This document shows, one piece after another, positions 6,775 through 7,116 of a DNA stretch of 7,116 nt (its first letter is position 1; each line of letters starts with the position of its first letter). The position numbers and the translations under genes are program-made. The stretch spans positions 1 to 7,116 of the forward strand of contig CAMOZS010000083.1 of assembly GCA_946631075.1 (NCBI GenBank), given 5' to 3'. The stretch comes from an uncultured Bacillota bacterium (GTDB lineage Bacteria > Bacillota > Clostridia > Peptostreptococcales > Anaerovoracaceae). A model generated the notes under the pieces. It was given only the letters and a program-made list of their open reading frames with translations, made no database searches and was not told the origin of the DNA.

Positions 6775-6803
6775 ATTATAGGATGTTTTAGAGTTCAAGT
6801 CAA
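6775..6803 (-). promoter_or_regulatory. Sigma-A-type promoter of rny
   Basis: TTGACT (6803-6798, five of six consensus bases) is separated by exactly 17 bp from a perfect TATAAT (6780-6775) on the minus strand. The transcript should start near 6768, giving an AT-rich leader of about 120 nt. This is the best promoter match noticed in the window and suits constitutive expression. Confidence 0.88.
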
Positions 6804-6868
6804 CGGATTATCTACCATTTTTTTGCATTTTATGCATGGGCGGGCTGTCGCTTCCATTTTTTACTAAT

Positions 6869-6947
6869 TTCTGCCGATTCAACATTTTTCGATTGTGTTG
6901 GCAGAATCCAGTTGCCGGGATCTGAGTAATCAAGGGGTAATTCTGCC
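6869..6947. repeat. Three interchangeable GGCAGAA/TTCTGCC segments
   Basis: The central segment GGCAGAAT (6900-6907, plus strand) is complementary to ATTCTGCC at 6940-6947 (8 bp, 32-nt loop). It is also complementary to TTCTGCC at 6869-6875 (7 bp, supported by an inner AACA/TGTT pairing at 6881-6884 and 6896-6899). The two hairpins cannot form together. They lie upstream of the rny promoter, so they are not in the main rny mRNA. No function is assigned. Confidence 0.45.
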
Positions 6948-6951
6948 CCAG

Positions 6952-6972
6952 GCCCTGCGCTGCAGGCTTTTT
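6952..6972 (+). terminator. Weak terminator-like hairpin on the plus strand
   Basis: On the plus strand, CCTGC (6954-6958) and GCAGG (6962-6966) with a 3-nt loop are followed by C and TTTTT (6968-6972). The stem is short for an intrinsic terminator, and no plus-strand gene precedes it. It could end an unseen antisense or small RNA, or be chance. Confidence 0.25.
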
Positions 6973-6994
6973 GCAAAATTGCCCGTTCATACCG

Positions 6995-7090
6995 AATCAG
7001 GGCTGACTGAGCGTGCTCGCTTTATGGCTGTCCGCACCGGTCACACGTAGGGACCGGCGGCCAGCGCGGCACGCTCTGAGTGGTCTGATT
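6995..7090. other. Long imperfect hairpin, candidate structured RNA of unknown family
   Basis: Nested complementary arms, given in plus-strand coordinates: AATCAG 6995-7000 with CTGATT 7085-7090; GAGCGTGC 7009-7016 with GCACGCTC 7069-7076; CGC 7018-7020 with GCG 7066-7068; GCTG 7027-7030 with CAGC 7062-7065; CCG 7032-7034 with CGG 7058-7060; and CCGGTC 7037-7042 with GACCGG 7052-7057, around the 9-nt loop 7043-7051. That is 30 Watson-Crick pairs in 96 nt, with a 6-nt one-sided bulge (7021-7026). I tested it by eye against SRP RNA, T-box, TPP, twister and hammerhead signatures and found no match. It has no U-tract on either side, so it is not an obvious terminator. The transcribed strand is unknown. 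It could equally be a dispersed palindromic repeat. Confidence 0.45.
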
Positions 7091-7116
7091 GCAAAGCATC
7101 AATACCAAAGCGGCTG

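Larger units (their letters stand above)
6649..7116. other. Non-coding region upstream of rny
   Basis: This stretch of about 470 bp has no convincing gene. From left to right it holds the rny ribosome site, an AT-rich leader with a weak hairpin, the rny promoter, the GGCAGAA/TTCTGCC segments, a weak plus-strand terminator-like hairpin and the long hairpin. Base composition changes from AT-rich (about 6661-6830) to GC-rich (about 6940-7080). A 60-codon minus-strand frame (6990-6808) has an ATG but no ribosome site, and its product has no recognisable feature. No tRNA or rRNA was seen. Confidence 0.7.

Noticed and set aside
6821..6837. Inverted repeat TGCAT-TTT-ATGCA as a possible terminator
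   Set aside because: The run next to it is A on the minus-strand RNA, and on the plus strand the T-run comes before the stem instead of after it, so it does not fit an intrinsic terminator in either direction.
6808..6990. A 60-codon minus-strand frame with ATG at 6990
   Set aside because: It has no ribosome site and no hydrophobic or motif content, and it ends at the rny -35 box. It is probably chance.
6830..7021. A minus-strand frame of 63 codons with no stop, whose translation includes a DYSDPGNW stretch, preceded in frame by another open stretch (7114-7025) and a single stop at 7024-7022
   Set aside because: The stretch briefly recalled an N-terminal motif of a hydrolase-like family, but nothing after it continues the similarity, there is no ATG, and the upstream part coincides with the long hairpin. 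Evidence is too thin to call a pseudogene.
1..7116. Search for mobile elements, CRISPR arrays, tRNA genes and defence genes
   Set aside because: I saw no transposase, no regularly spaced direct repeats, no tRNA-like cloverleaf and no defence-family motifs by eye.

Overview
All seven recognisable genes lie on the minus strand, so biological order runs from high to low coordinates. The GC-rich coding sequence (moderately high GC judged by eye), strong AGGAGG-type ribosome sites, a membrane-anchored RNase Y, a rhodanese-less ThiI paired with its own cysteine desulfurase, and a four-subunit ferredoxin-dependent 2-oxoacid oxidoreductase together suggest an anaerobic, fairly GC-rich member of the Firmicutes (Clostridia or a close relative). 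I cannot name a genus from sequence alone.

Layout, upstream to downstream of transcription. (1) 7116-6649: a non-coding stretch of about 470 bp with a long imperfect hairpin (6995-7090), a triplet of interchangeable GGCAGAA/TTCTGCC segments (6869-6947), a weak plus-strand terminator-like hairpin, and a very good sigma-A-type promoter for rny (TTGACT-17-TATAAT, 6803-6775). (2) 6648-5107: rny, RNase Y. (3) 5106-5014: a short gap holding a strong, probably bidirectional intrinsic terminator (5064-5033) that ends only 19 bp before the next start codon. (4) 5013-2635: a class V cysteine desulfurase followed by thiI, the pair that makes 4-thiouridine in tRNA. (5) 2634-2432: a GC-rich hairpin after thiI, then a promoter region for the next operon. 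(6) 2431-1: a compact porG-porD-porA-porB operon, with porB cut by the window edge just inside its thiamine-diphosphate motif.

How the genes work together. The por operon encodes the gamma, delta, alpha and beta subunits of a pyruvate (or related 2-oxoacid):ferredoxin oxidoreductase. PorD carries two [4Fe-4S] clusters, and PorB carries three visible cluster cysteines. Stop/start overlaps (ATGA between porG and porD, TAGTG between porD and porA) and a 12-bp gap before porB point to coupled translation in subunit stoichiometry. The desulfurase most likely hands persulfide sulfur to ThiI, because this ThiI lacks the rhodanese domain used by the enterobacterial enzyme. RNase Y starts mRNA decay at the membrane and has no pathway link to the other genes.

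The protein-coding content is ordinary housekeeping and central metabolism. I found no defence system, mobile element, CRISPR array, tRNA or rRNA. The less explained parts are the structured non-coding region upstream of rny, the terminator tucked against the desulfurase start, and the palindrome inside the por promoter.
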